A DNA stretch of 64,000 nucleotides. Origin: Acidimicrobiales bacterium (GTDB lineage Bacteria > Actinomycetota > Acidimicrobiia > Acidimicrobiales > RAAP-2). The position numbers and the translations under genes were made by a program. The notes under the pieces are model-generated. The model was not told where the DNA came from, made no database searches, and saw nothing but the letters and a program-made list of their open reading frames with translations. The stretch covers positions 38,468 to 102,467 of the forward strand of contig JADGOJ010000001.1 in NCBI GenBank assembly GCA_017883045.1, in the 5' to 3' direction. Positions 47,389 to 56,818 of the stretch are shown piece by piece. Positions within the stretch are counted from its first letter, which is position 1. The number at the start of each line of letters is the position of its first letter.

Positions 47389-48746
47389 TCCTCCGTTGAT
47401 ATGAATACGTTCTTCTCTTCGCTGAAGCTGCGCAGCGCGTCGGGTCCGAGCTCGCGCCCGATGCCCGACTGCTTGTAGCCGCCAAAGGGCGTCGCGTAGC
47501 GCACCGACGAGTTCGAGTTCACCGACAACGCACCGGTCTCGACGCCGCGCGCGACGCGCAGTGCGCGCCCGACGTTGCGCGTCCAAATCGACCCCGAGAG
47601 CCCGAAGGGACTGTCGTTGGCGATCTTGATGGCCTCCGCCTCGCCCTCGAAGCGCAGCACCGACACGACGGGCCCGAAGATCTCATCGCGAAAGGCCCGG
47701 TCGCGGCCGTCGGCCGACTCGAGCACGGTCGGCGGGTACCAGTAGCCCGGGCCCGCGGGCGCGCTGCCGGCGAAGGCGACCTTGGCGCCCTGCACGTAGG
47801 AGTCGACGCTCGCGCGCTGGCCCGCGGAGATCAGAGGACCCATCTCGGCCGCTTCGTCGGTCGGGTCCTGGACGCGGAACTGCCTCACCGCGTGCTCGAA
47901 CAGCTCCATGAACCGGTCGTAGGCCGTGGCCTCGACGAGGATCCGCGACCTCGCACAGCAGTCCTGGCCGGCGTTGTCGAAGACCGCCGACGGGGCGCTC
48001 GCGGCCGCGCGCTCGAGGTCGGAATCGGCGAAGATGATGTTGGCGCTCTTGCCGCCGAGCTCGAGCGTGACGCGCTTCACCTGCTCGGCGCAGCCGGCCA
48101 TGATCCTCTTGCCCATGTCGGTCGATCCGGTGAAGCAGACCTTGCGCACGGCCTCGTGGGTCACGAAGCGCCATCCGACCACCGCGCCGTCCCCCGGCAG
48201 CACCTGGAAGGCCCCTTCGGGCAGACCGGCCTCGAGCCCCAGTTCGCCTAGGCGCATGGCGGTCAGGGGCGTCAGCGTCGCGGGCTTCAGCACGACGGTG
48301 TTGCCCGCGGCGAGCGCCGGGGCGAAGCCCCAGCTGGCGATCGGCATCGGGAAGTTCCACGGCACGATGATCCCGACGACGCCGAGCGGCTCGTAGAAGG
48401 TCAGGTCCACGCCCCCCGCGACGGGGATCTGCTTGCCGGCGTGGCGCTCGGGCGCGCCCGAGTAGTAGGCGAGCACGTCGCGCACGTTGCCGGCCTCCCA
48501 GCGCGCGTTGCCGATGGTGTGGCCCGAATTGGCGACCTCGAGCTGGGCCAGCTCTTCGATGTGGGCGCCCACGACGTCGGAGAAGCGGCGCAGCAGTCGG
48601 GCCCGGTCGGCCGGCGAGACGGCGCGCCAGGTGGACGCCACGTGCGCCGCGCGCTTGATCGCCCGGTCGGTCTCGTCGAGGTCGAACAGCTCGATCGAGG
48701 TGATCTGCTGTTCGTTGGCGGGATTGACGACGGAGAGGAAGCTCAT
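47385..48746 (-). CDS. aldehyde dehydrogenase
   Basis: VTLELGGKSANIIF, DNAGQDCCARSRILV catalytic Cys; start at ATG overlapping the GS-like stop. Confidence 0.93.
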   Translation of the reverse strand: MSFLSVVNPANEQQITSIELFDLDETDRAIKRAAHVASTWRAVSPADRARLLRRFSDVVGAHIEELAQLEVANSGHTIGNARWEAGNVRDVLAYYSGAPERHAGKQIPVAGGVDLTFYEPLGVVGIIVPWNFPMPIASWGFAPALAAGNTVVLKPATLTPLTAMRLGELGLEAGLPEGAFQVLPGDGAVVGWRFVTHEAVRKVCFTGSTDMGKRIMAGCAEQVKRVTLELGGKSANIIFADSDLERAAASAPSAVFDNAGQDCCARSRILVEATAYDRFMELFEHAVRQFRVQDPTDEAAEMGPLISAGQRASVDSYVQGAKVAFAGSAPAGPGYWYPPTVLESADGRDRAFRDEIFGPVVSVLRFEGEAEAIKIANDSPFGLSGSIWTRNVGRALRVARGVETGALSVNSNSSVRYATPFGGYKQSGIGRELGPDALRSFSEEKNVFISTEE

Positions 48747-50110
48747 AGCCGCTCGAATCCCCGGTAGCGCTCCCAGTCGGTGACCGCGGCGTTGAAGGTG
48801 TCGACCTCGACGCGGCCGGCCTGGACGTAGTGGTCGACCACCTCGTCGGAGAAGGCGGCGCGTGCGATGGCGCTCTGGTCGAAGAGTCCGACGGCTTCGG
48901 CGAGGGTCGTGGGCACGCGCGCCGAGTCCGCGGCGTAGGCGTTGCCCTGGAAGGCCGGCGGCAGCGACAGCTTCTCGTCGACGCCCGCGAGGCCCGCGGC
49001 CACCAGCGCCGCGATGGCGAGGTACTGGTTCACGTCGCCACCCGGCACCCGGCACTCGACGCGCAGCGACGGACCGTGTCCGACGACGCGGAACGCGCAC
49101 GTGCGATTGTCCTCGCCCCACAGCAGCGCCGTCGGGGCGAACGACCCGGCGACGAAGCGCTTGTAGCTGTTGATGTTGGGCGCGAGGAACAGCGACATCT
49201 CACGCGAGTAGGCGAGCAAGCCGGCGAGGAAGTGCTCGAACTCGGGCGAGAAGCCGTGTGCTCCCGAGCCGGCGAAGACGGGCTTGTGGTCGGCGTCGCG
49301 TAGTGAGAGGTGGATGTGACAGGAGTTGCCCTCGCGCTGGTCGTACTTCGCCATGAAGGTGAGGCTGTAGCCCATCTGCGCGGCGATCTCCTTCGCGCCG
49401 AGCTTGAAGAGGCTGTGCTCGTCGCACTTGTCCGCGAGCGCGGCGTACTTGAAGGCGATCTCGTGCTGGCCGAAGTTGCACTCGCCCTTCACCGACTCGA
49501 CGACCATGCCGGCGAGTCGCATGTCGCGGCGGATCTTGCCGAGCAGGGGCTCGACGCGCGAGGTCCCCTGGAGCGAGTAGTCGACGTTGTACTGGTTGAC
49601 CGGGGTCATGTCGCGATAGCCCGAGCTCCACGCCTGCTCGTAGGTGTCCTCGAAGGCGATGAACTCGAGTTCGGTGCCAGTCAGTCCCGACCAACCTCGC
49701 TCCTCGAGCCGCTCCACCTGATGCAACAGCACCTGGCGCGGCGACGGCCTCACCGGGTCGCCCGATACGGTCTGGACGTCGGCGAAGACGATCACGGTCT
49801 TGTCGTGCCACGGGACCATCCGCGTCGTCGTGAAGTCCGGCATGAACGCGAGGTCTCCGTAGCCTCGCTCCCACGAGGTCAGCGCGAAGCCGTCGACGGT
49901 GCGCATGTCGACGTCCGAGGCGAGCAGGTAACTGCAGCCCTCGACGATCCCCTCGTGGAGTTCGTCGATGAAGTACGTCGCGTCGAGGCGCTTGCCCTGC
50001 AGTCGGCCCTGCATGTCGGTGATGCCGACGATCACCGTGTCGACGTCGCCGGTGCGAATCAGTTCGACCAGTTCTTCGTGGGTTGGACGACCGGGGGTTG
50101 ATGTTGTCAC
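48743..50110 (-). CDS. glutamine synthetase family protein (gamma-glutamylpolyamine synthetase-like)
   Basis: GTELEFIAFEDTY, GQHEIAFKYA, EGNSCHIHLSL, NSYKRFVAGSFAPT. Confidence 0.87.
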   Translation of the reverse strand: MTTSTPGRPTHEELVELIRTGDVDTVIVGITDMQGRLQGKRLDATYFIDELHEGIVEGCSYLLASDVDMRTVDGFALTSWERGYGDLAFMPDFTTTRMVPWHDKTVIVFADVQTVSGDPVRPSPRQVLLHQVERLEERGWSGLTGTELEFIAFEDTYEQAWSSGYRDMTPVNQYNVDYSLQGTSRVEPLLGKIRRDMRLAGMVVESVKGECNFGQHEIAFKYAALADKCDEHSLFKLGAKEIAAQMGYSLTFMAKYDQREGNSCHIHLSLRDADHKPVFAGSGAHGFSPEFEHFLAGLLAYSREMSLFLAPNINSYKRFVAGSFAPTALLWGEDNRTCAFRVVGHGPSLRVECRVPGGDVNQYLAIAALVAAGLAGVDEKLSLPPAFQGNAYAADSARVPTTLAEAVGLFDQSAIARAAFSDEVVDHYVQAGRVEVDTFNAAVTDWERYRGFERL

Positions 50111-50433
50111 TTCGTCTCCTCGACTCTGCGGCTGACGACCACTCGCCGCATGACCGGTTCGTACCGTCTAGAAAACGAGGCTACACAATCTGTGACAACC
50201 CGCTCCGACGACCCCGACCTCACGATCGAGCCGGTCGAACGTGCGACTAACCGCCAACGTGAACAGATCCAAACGACGAGGCTGCGGCGCTGCGGATGTG
50301 CCCGGCGGTCGGTTCAGGACGTCGACGCGACCCACTGCCCGCAACGAGCCACGGCAGTGACCGAGGCGCGCTGGCGGTCACGACGGCGCCGTCGAGCGGG
50401 TACTCATCGACTCCTCGAAGCTGCGGATGCGCG

Positions 50434-50850
50434 TTAGGGAACCACCAGGACGGGCAGATCGGTGACGTGCATCAGTCGGTGCGTCGTGCTGCCAACGAAC
50501 AGACCCTCGAGGTCGGTCAAGCCGTGCGAACCGAGCACGATGAGCTGTGCGCCGAAGGAGTGAGCCTCGTCGTTGATCTCCGTGGCCAACTTCCCGTGAA
50601 GGCCCGCGCGGACGTTCCCGGTCGCCTTGAGGCCCTTGGATTCGAGGTACGCGACGGCCTCGTTCACGACCTTGTGCGCCATCTCCGAACTCTCTAGGTT
50701 GACGGCCCCGGCCTTGCCCACGAAACCGGTCTCCAGCACGTGGACCACCCGCAACTCCGATCCGAACTTCGCGCCGAGTTCAGCCACCGAACTGAGGACC
50801 TTGTCAGCGTGCACGGACTCGTCAATGGCGACGACAATCTTGTCGAACAT
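50434..50850 (-). CDS. universal stress protein
   Basis: IVVAIDESVHADKVL...LIVLGSHGLTDLEGLFVGSTTHRLMH. Confidence 0.9.
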   Translation of the reverse strand: MFDKIVVAIDESVHADKVLSSVAELGAKFGSELRVVHVLETGFVGKAGAVNLESSEMAHKVVNEAVAYLESKGLKATGNVRAGLHGKLATEINDEAHSFGAQLIVLGSHGLTDLEGLFVGSTTHRLMHVTDLPVLVVP

Positions 50851-51221
50851 CAGGACTCCTCTCTCGAGTGCCCAAAACCGTCCTAACTGGTGGGCACTGA
50901 CTTCATCATGACTCTCTCAGACCACTTCGTCCACGGCGCGGCTAGGGACCAAGTGCCCAAGATTGTTCACAGAAGTCGCACATGATCCCTGCGTGAACTA
51001 TCACTCGAGATGGACGGAACGAGGTTGATGAATTCGTCAGGTCGGGTCGTGTCGGTGGGCGCGAATTTGTCGGACGTGCGCGCGTTGCGACTGGCCGAAC
51101 GTTCATTCTGTGGAGGCACTTATCCCTCGGTCCGTAGGGCCCATCAGAGTCGCGTGCGGAGCACTTCGAAGTTCTAGTATTCCGCTCAACGGATTTCAGA
51201 TGAATAGTTGAGGGGGACTCA

Positions 51222-52817
51222 ATGGCGGATCAGAGTAATACGGCCTCACCGGGCGCGCTGAGCGATACCGAGAGACTCCACCAGTTGGGCTACGCGCAAG
51301 AACTCAACCGGGGGATGAGCAAGTTCTCGAACTTCGCGATCTCGTTCACGATCATCTCGATTCTTTCGGGATGTCTGACGCTCTACGGCTTCGGCCTGCA
51401 GCACGGTGGCCCGCCAACGATGATCTGGGGCTGGCTGCTCGTCGGCACGCTCGTACTCTTCGCCGGGCTCTCGATGGCCGAGATCTGCTCCGCGTACCCG
51501 ACCGCCGGTGGCCTCTACTACTGGGCCGCCAAACTGGCTCCGGGCAAGAGCGGCCCGATCTGGTCGTGGTTCACTGGTTGGTTCAACCTGCTCGGCCAGG
51601 TCGCGGTCACCGCCGGCATCAGCTTCGGCACGGCCTTCTCCTGCTCGGCGTTCCTCGCCCTGTTCACGAACCGGCAGTACTGGCTGTCGCCGGGGCACAC
51701 CATTGCCCTGCTCGCCGTCATCCTGTTCGCTCAGGGCCTGTTGAACACGTTCGGCATCAAGCTGGTGTCGCTGCTCAACAACCTCTCGGTCTGGTGGCAC
51801 CTCGTTGGTGTGACCGTGATCGTGCTGCTGCTGTTCATCTCGCCGTCGTCGCACAGCCACCAGTCGGCTTCGTTCCTCTTCGGTAGTGCCGGATGGCACG
51901 CGTTCGCCGGCCTGTCGGGATTCTCGATCCCGTTCTACGTGTTCCTCATCGGTCTCTTGAACGCGCAGTACACCTTCACCGGCTACGACGCCTCGGCCCA
52001 CGTAACGGAGGAGACGCTGAACGCCGCCGTGTCGGGACCGAAGGGAATCGTCAACTCCATCTGGGTGTCACTGGTCGCCGGGTTCGTCCTGCTGATCGGT
52101 GTCAGCATGGCCATCCCTCACGTCTTCCCCGTCACCATCGGCGGGATCGTGTTCCCCAACTACGCCGCCGTGGCGACCAACGCCGTGCCGTGGGCGGTGA
52201 TCTTCGAGTACTCGACCGGGCGCATCGTGGCCGAGTTGCTGATCCTCGTCGTCATCGGCGCCCAGTTCTTCTGTGGCATGTCGTCGGTGACCGCGAACTC
52301 GCGAATGATCTTCGCGTTCTCTCGAGACGGCGCGGTGCCCTTCTCCAACTACTGGCACCACGTCAGCAAGAGGAGCCACGTACCGGTCCGTTCGGCGTGG
52401 TTCGGCTCGGTCGGCGCGTTCATCCTCTCGGTGCCCTACCTCAAGAGCTACACGGCCTACGCGGCGGTCACCTCCATCGCGGTCATCGGCCTGTACGTCG
52501 CGTACCTGATCCCGGTGTTCCTGCGTCGTATCAACGGCAAGGCGTTCCACCCGGGTCCGTGGCAGCTCGGTAAGTGGGGCCCGTTCTTCGGGTGGGTCGC
52601 CATCACTTGGGTCGTGTTCATCGTGATCCTGTTCATGCTGCCCCAGGTCCAGCCGATCACCGCGGCGAACTTCAACTACACGCCGGTCGCGGTCCTGGTG
52701 GTGCTCGGCTTCGCCGCCATCTGGTACGCGGTCTCGGCGCGCAAGTGGTTCAAGGGCCCGAAGATCCAGGGCACGGCTGAAGAGCTCGCCGCCATCGAGC
52801 GAGAGCTCAGCATCTAG
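51222..52817 (+). CDS. APC family amino acid permease
   Basis: NFAISFTIISILSGCLTLYG, AEICSAYPTAGGLYYWAAKLAP, GYDASAHVTEET. Confidence 0.9.
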   Translation: MADQSNTASPGALSDTERLHQLGYAQELNRGMSKFSNFAISFTIISILSGCLTLYGFGLQHGGPPTMIWGWLLVGTLVLFAGLSMAEICSAYPTAGGLYYWAAKLAPGKSGPIWSWFTGWFNLLGQVAVTAGISFGTAFSCSAFLALFTNRQYWLSPGHTIALLAVILFAQGLLNTFGIKLVSLLNNLSVWWHLVGVTVIVLLLFISPSSHSHQSASFLFGSAGWHAFAGLSGFSIPFYVFLIGLLNAQYTFTGYDASAHVTEETLNAAVSGPKGIVNSIWVSLVAGFVLLIGVSMAIPHVFPVTIGGIVFPNYAAVATNAVPWAVIFEYSTGRIVAELLILVVIGAQFFCGMSSVTANSRMIFAFSRDGAVPFSNYWHHVSKRSHVPVRSAWFGSVGAFILSVPYLKSYTAYAAVTSIAVIGLYVAYLIPVFLRRINGKAFHPGPWQLGKWGPFFGWVAITWVVFIVILFMLPQVQPITAANFNYTPVAVLVVLGFAAIWYAVSARKWFKGPKIQGTAEELAAIERELSI

Positions 52818-52827
52818 CAGCGACCAG

Positions 52828-52874
52828 AACCCCCTGCCCGGCGTGCGGGACATTCGGACGCCGGGCAGGGGGTT
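52828..52874. terminator. strong stem-loop after APC permease
   Basis: 17-bp perfect inverted repeat AACCCCCTGCCCGGCGT/ACGCCGGGCAGGGGGTT, 13-nt loop; no clear U-tract. Confidence 0.75.
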
Positions 52875-52990
52875 CGTCACGTCCGTTCCCGCAACGATTG
52901 CCGGGGCACGGGCCCATTGGAGATCTTCCGAACCTTGATTCGTTCTTGGGGACCGCAGGACCGCTTGTGTCGCCTAGGTCAGGAGGCGCA

Positions 52991-53722
52991 GTGGCGTTTG
53001 AAGAGCATGTCGAAGAACCGGGTTCGTGTTGGCGCGACCTCGCCGACGTCACGGCGGCGGGTATCAACAGGGTCCTGCTCTACGGTCCCTCGGGCACCGG
53101 CAAGACGTTCGCCGCCCTGCACTACGGCGTGCTGGCAGTCCAGGCCGAACGGTTGGTGTGCACCGAGGACCTGACGTCGGGCGAGATCACGGGCACCTGG
53201 ATGCCGGTCGGGGAGAACCGGTGGGAGTGGCGGGAGGGTCCGGCGATTCGCGCCTGGCGCGGGGCAAGTGGGCTCGGCAGTCGCCTCGTCGTCGATGAGG
53301 TCGATCGCGCGTCGGGTGATTCGCTGAGCACGTTGCTCGCGATGACCGACTCTCCCGAGTCGGCGCGATGGCGCAACCCCGAGACGTCAGAGTGGGTCCG
53401 GCCCGGTCCGCAGTTCTCCGTGGTCATGACGTCCAACATCGAGGAACTTGACGACCTGCCGCTCTCGCTGCGCGACCGCTTCCCGGTGAGCATCCGCGTC
53501 GACCGCCCCCACCCTTCGTCGGTGGCGAGCTTGAGCAGCGACCTGCGCGCTCCGGCACTGGCCGGCTCGCTCGGGCCCGCCGGACGCCGGGTGTCGCTTC
53601 GCAGCTTCTACGCCTTTGACGACCTGCGTCGTCACTGCGGAGCGACGAGAGCCGCTCATCTGGTCTTCGGGGCCGACGCCGCATCGAGCGTGCTCGACGC
53701 CCTGTCGATCGGCGGCCTCTAG
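52991..53722 (+). CDS. MoxR/CbbQ-like AAA+ ATPase
   Basis: LLYGPSGTGKTFAA Walker A, LVVDEVDRASG Walker B, VVMTSNIEELDDLP sensor 1; GTG 52991 preceded by AGGAGG. Confidence 0.82.
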   Translation: MAFEEHVEEPGSCWRDLADVTAAGINRVLLYGPSGTGKTFAALHYGVLAVQAERLVCTEDLTSGEITGTWMPVGENRWEWREGPAIRAWRGASGLGSRLVVDEVDRASGDSLSTLLAMTDSPESARWRNPETSEWVRPGPQFSVVMTSNIEELDDLPLSLRDRFPVSIRVDRPHPSSVASLSSDLRAPALAGSLGPAGRRVSLRSFYAFDDLRRHCGATRAAHLVFGADAASSVLDALSIGGL

Positions 53723-55077
53723 TGGCGATCACCGTCATCCACCCCGAACTGGTCACGGGGCGTGAGGATGGATTCGCCAGTGGTGAGTGGACGGTGCACC
53801 CGGGCTCGACGCTCCGCGGCGAAGCGAGCTGCAACCTGACCGATCGGATCCTCGAGGTGCCGCTCGGTCGAGACGGCACCTCGAGGGTGGTGCGCGCGCA
53901 CGAGTTGATGCACGCCCGGGTCAGTCCGCACCTTCACGAGCACTACGGTGCGTCGGACGATCTCTCGCCTCGGGCACTCGAATGCGCCGAGGAGCTGCGG
54001 ATCAACACCCTCGTCGGCCGACTCGACTTCGACGTCGGTCTGCTTCGCGACGGATCGGAGAAGAACGGCGGACGGCGGCTCGCCGAGAGTGCGCAGTGGT
54101 CTGAAGCGCTGTGCTTCTTGATGGCGGTGCTGGGCACGGGCGCGGAGAAGGACTACCTGGCGGGCATACGCCAGGGCAACCCGTCGTGGCTGCCCGGACT
54201 GCGCGCAGTGCGCAAGCGGGCACTCGCGTTGATGGGAGGCTTCGCCACTTCGTCACTCGGATCCACCCGCTTGAACGACGAGCGGGTTCCCGCCGGCTAC
54301 GCCAACGCCACGATCGTGCTGGCGAGGATCCTCACCCAGTCCATGTCGGCGCGACCCCCGACGTCGCCTGACGAACTGCGGATGTTCCGCCGTTCGCTCG
54401 AGCCCGGAGGACGGCGACCTCCGAGTGGGCGGTTCGCGACGCTGAAGTTCGACCCGTCGCTCGTGATGGCGCCGCGCCCTCGAGGAGTGGGGGTCCGCCG
54501 GGCGCGGCCGGGCGCGACCGGCCCCTCGATGCGCTACCCGAGCCGGCTGTTGACCGACGACCTCAAACGGGCCTTCGCGCAGCGAGCGACCTTCCATGGC
54601 GGGATCGTGGTCATCGACCAGAGCGGTTCGATGGACATCGATCCGGCGCAACTGCAATCGCTGCTACGTCGAGCCCCCGACGCGCTGGTCGTCGGGTACA
54701 GCCATCGACCGGGCGACCGGGGCGACGTCGCCAACGCGTGGCTGCTGGCGGATCGGGGAGCGGTCGCGACCAGCTGTCCGTCGGGCAACGTCGGCAACGG
54801 CGTCGACGGTCCGGTGCTGCTCTGGGCGCTTCGCCAGCGCCGCCGTCGCGAACCGGTCGTCTGGGTGACCGACGGCCAGGTCACCGACTCCCACGACCAT
54901 CCTGACGATGAGCTCACGACCCAGTGCGCGGAGCTGGTCCGCAGCCACCGGATCCGGCTGGTTCGTGACCTCGAGGGAGCTGCCAGGTCGCTGTCCGCCA
55001 CCGCCCTCACCAGGCCTGCCAGCTGGACGGAGTTCGGTCGACTGGGTCGGAAACTGGCGGAAATCAGACGTTTCTAG
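53722..55077 (+). CDS. VWA-domain protein with N-terminal HExxH-like motif
   Basis: HELMH at about residues 60-64; GGIVVIDQSGSMDID MIDAS; VVWVTDGQVTD; directly follows the AAA+ gene. Confidence 0.78.
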   Translation: MAITVIHPELVTGREDGFASGEWTVHPGSTLRGEASCNLTDRILEVPLGRDGTSRVVRAHELMHARVSPHLHEHYGASDDLSPRALECAEELRINTLVGRLDFDVGLLRDGSEKNGGRRLAESAQWSEALCFLMAVLGTGAEKDYLAGIRQGNPSWLPGLRAVRKRALALMGGFATSSLGSTRLNDERVPAGYANATIVLARILTQSMSARPPTSPDELRMFRRSLEPGGRRPPSGRFATLKFDPSLVMAPRPRGVGVRRARPGATGPSMRYPSRLLTDDLKRAFAQRATFHGGIVVIDQSGSMDIDPAQLQSLLRRAPDALVVGYSHRPGDRGDVANAWLLADRGAVATSCPSGNVGNGVDGPVLLWALRQRRRREPVVWVTDGQVTDSHDHPDDELTTQCAELVRSHRIRLVRDLEGAARSLSATALTRPASWTEFGRLGRKLAEIRRF

Positions 55078-55105
55078 ATGTCACAGACCAGATTTAGGAT
55101 TCCCC

Positions 55106-55150
55106 TTGCATCGAACACCTGTTCGTCCTATTATTACGAACAGGTGTTCG
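55106..55150 (+). promoter_or_regulatory. SOS promoter with two LexA boxes
   Basis: TTGCAT(55106)-17 bp-TATTAT(55129); CGAACACCTGTTCG (55112-55125) and CGAACAGGTGTTCG (55137-55150). Confidence 0.9.
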
Positions 55151-55169
55151 CCTAGGTGAGGAGTCGGAG

Positions 55170-55607
55170 ATGGCCGCAGTCCAAGTCTTTCAGAACGAGG
55201 AGCTCTTCGAGCTCGACGCGCGTCCGTACCTGCGCCTGGTCTCGGTGCAGACCCTGCCGCCGCCACTGCGCACCGGACCCTCGCTCGCGCAGCGCCGCGC
55301 CGCTCGCGCCCGGATGCTGCAACGCCGCCGGCGCACGATGGTGGCCGTCGCGCTGGTGTCGGGACTGGCGATCCTCGGGTGGCCCGGACACGCCTTCGGT
55401 GGTGTGACCGGCGCCGGACTCCCAACGGACCTCGCGAACAGTTCGGTGCTGGCCTCGGGCATGGACTACGTGGTCCAACCGGGCGACACGTTGCACTCGA
55501 TCGCGAAGTTGATGAACCCGGTCGACCCGTCGCTCGCGCGCCGCGCGCTGGTCCACCAGATCGATTCCTCGGTCGTGGTTCCCGGCGAGCACATCGTAAT
55601 CCCCTAA
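55170..55607 (+). CDS. membrane-anchored LysM protein, candidate SOS cell-division inhibitor (YneA/DivS-like)
   Basis: One TM (MVAVALVSGLAILGWPG), C-terminal LysM (DYVVQPGDTLHSIAKLM...PGEHIVIP), behind SOS boxes, upstream of nrdR. Confidence 0.78.
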   Translation: MAAVQVFQNEELFELDARPYLRLVSVQTLPPPLRTGPSLAQRRAARARMLQRRRRTMVAVALVSGLAILGWPGHAFGGVTGAGLPTDLANSSVLASGMDYVVQPGDTLHSIAKLMNPVDPSLARRALVHQIDSSVVVPGEHIVIP

Positions 55608-55638
55608 ATTTCAAGGGATTTGGGTGTATCGTGATGCC

Positions 55639-56109
55639 ATGCGTTGTCCTTTCTGTGCGGCCGACGACGACCGGGTCGTCGATTCTCGCCTCGCCGAGGA
55701 CGGAGTCGCGATCCGGCGCCGGCGCGAGTGCTCGGCCTGCAGCCAGCGCTACACGACGTTTGAGCGGATCGAGGAGGTGGGGCTCTACGTCATCAAGCGC
55801 TCGGGCGAGCGTGAACCCTTCGACCGGGCCAAGATCTTGAGCGGCGTGCGCGCCGCCGCGAAGAACCGTCCCGTCGACGAGGAGGTCCTCGAGGCGCTGG
55901 TGGTGGGAATCGACGAGTCGATGCGTCTGCTCAATCGCGAGGTGACGACCGAGGAGGTCGGCATGGCGGCGCTCGACGCGCTGCGCGACGTTGACGACGT
56001 GGCCTACGTGCGCTTCGCGTCGGTCTACAAGGGCTTCGAGGGCACCGAGGACTTCGCGCGTGAGATCGGCATGCTCGTCAAGACCACCGCCCCCAAACTG
56101 CGCGGCTGA
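55639..56109 (+). CDS. nrdR: transcriptional repressor NrdR
   Basis: MRCPFCAADDDRVVDSR...RRRRECSACSQRYTTFER zinc ribbon and ATP-cone. Confidence 0.96.
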   Translation: MRCPFCAADDDRVVDSRLAEDGVAIRRRRECSACSQRYTTFERIEEVGLYVIKRSGEREPFDRAKILSGVRAAAKNRPVDEEVLEALVVGIDESMRLLNREVTTEEVGMAALDALRDVDDVAYVRFASVYKGFEGTEDFAREIGMLVKTTAPKLRG

Positions 56110-56110
56110 G

Positions 56111-56818
56111 ATGCGCGCACTTCGCCTGCTTCCCCAGTCGGCCATGGCGATCTACGCCCACCCCGACGACGCTGACGTGGCGGCCGGCGGACTACTGGCG
56201 CAGTGGGCGAACGAGGGCTGCGCGGTGCACCTCGTGGTGGTCTGCGACGGATCGAAGGGCTCGCACACTCCCCAGACCGACCCGGGCTCGCTGCGTGAGA
56301 TCCGTCGGGTGGAGTTGCAGCTCGCGGCCGACCTGCTCGGCGCCAAGTCCGTGACCTGCCTCGATCGGCCCGACGGCGGAGTGTCGAACGACGAGGAGCT
56401 GCGCGCCACGCTCGTCGGCCTGATCCGCCAGCACCGACCAGAGGTCGTGGTGGGCCCCGACCCGACCGCGACGTTCTTCGGCGGGGTGTACGTCAATCAC
56501 CGCGACCACCGCGAGACGGGCTGGGCGTTGCTCGACGCCGTCGCGCCCGCCGCCGCGATGCCGCTCTACTTCCCGACGAAGGGTGAGGCGCATCAGGTGG
56601 GCCGGCTGCTGCTGAGCGGCACGCACGAACCCGACGTGGTCGTTGACGTCAGTGGAACGATCGACACCAAGGTGCAGGCCGTACTGGCCCACGGCTCGCA
56701 ATTAGCCGGCGACGCCGAGGAGATTCGCGACGTCGTCTACGGACGGGCCGAACAGGCCGGGCGTCCCGTCGGAGCGGCCTTCGGTGAGGCCTTTCGCAGC
56801 GTTGAACTCGCCTTCTGA
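56111..56818 (+). CDS. PIG-L (LmbE-like) deacetylase family protein
   Basis: AIYAHPDDADVAAGG, VNHRDHRETG. Confidence 0.88.
   Translation: MRALRLLPQSAMAIYAHPDDADVAAGGLLAQWANEGCAVHLVVVCDGSKGSHTPQTDPGSLREIRRVELQLAADLLGAKSVTCLDRPDGGVSNDEELRATLVGLIRQHRPEVVVGPDPTATFFGGVYVNHRDHRETGWALLDAVAPAAAMPLYFPTKGEAHQVGRLLLSGTHEPDVVVDVSGTIDTKVQAVLAHGSQLAGDAEEIRDVVYGRAEQAGRPVGAAFGEAFRSVELAF

Noticed and set aside
50945-50960. GGGACCAAGTGCCCAA upstream of the universal stress protein gene, reminiscent of a DosR/DevR box
   Set aside because: Only one half-site matches GGGACTWWAGTCCC well; the other arm has three mismatches and no DosR gene is visible here.
52991-55077. Anti-phage defence system made of AAA+ and VWA proteins
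   Set aside because: No effector, nuclease or other defence-associated gene nearby and no island features; kept only as an uncharacterised MoxR-VWA pair.
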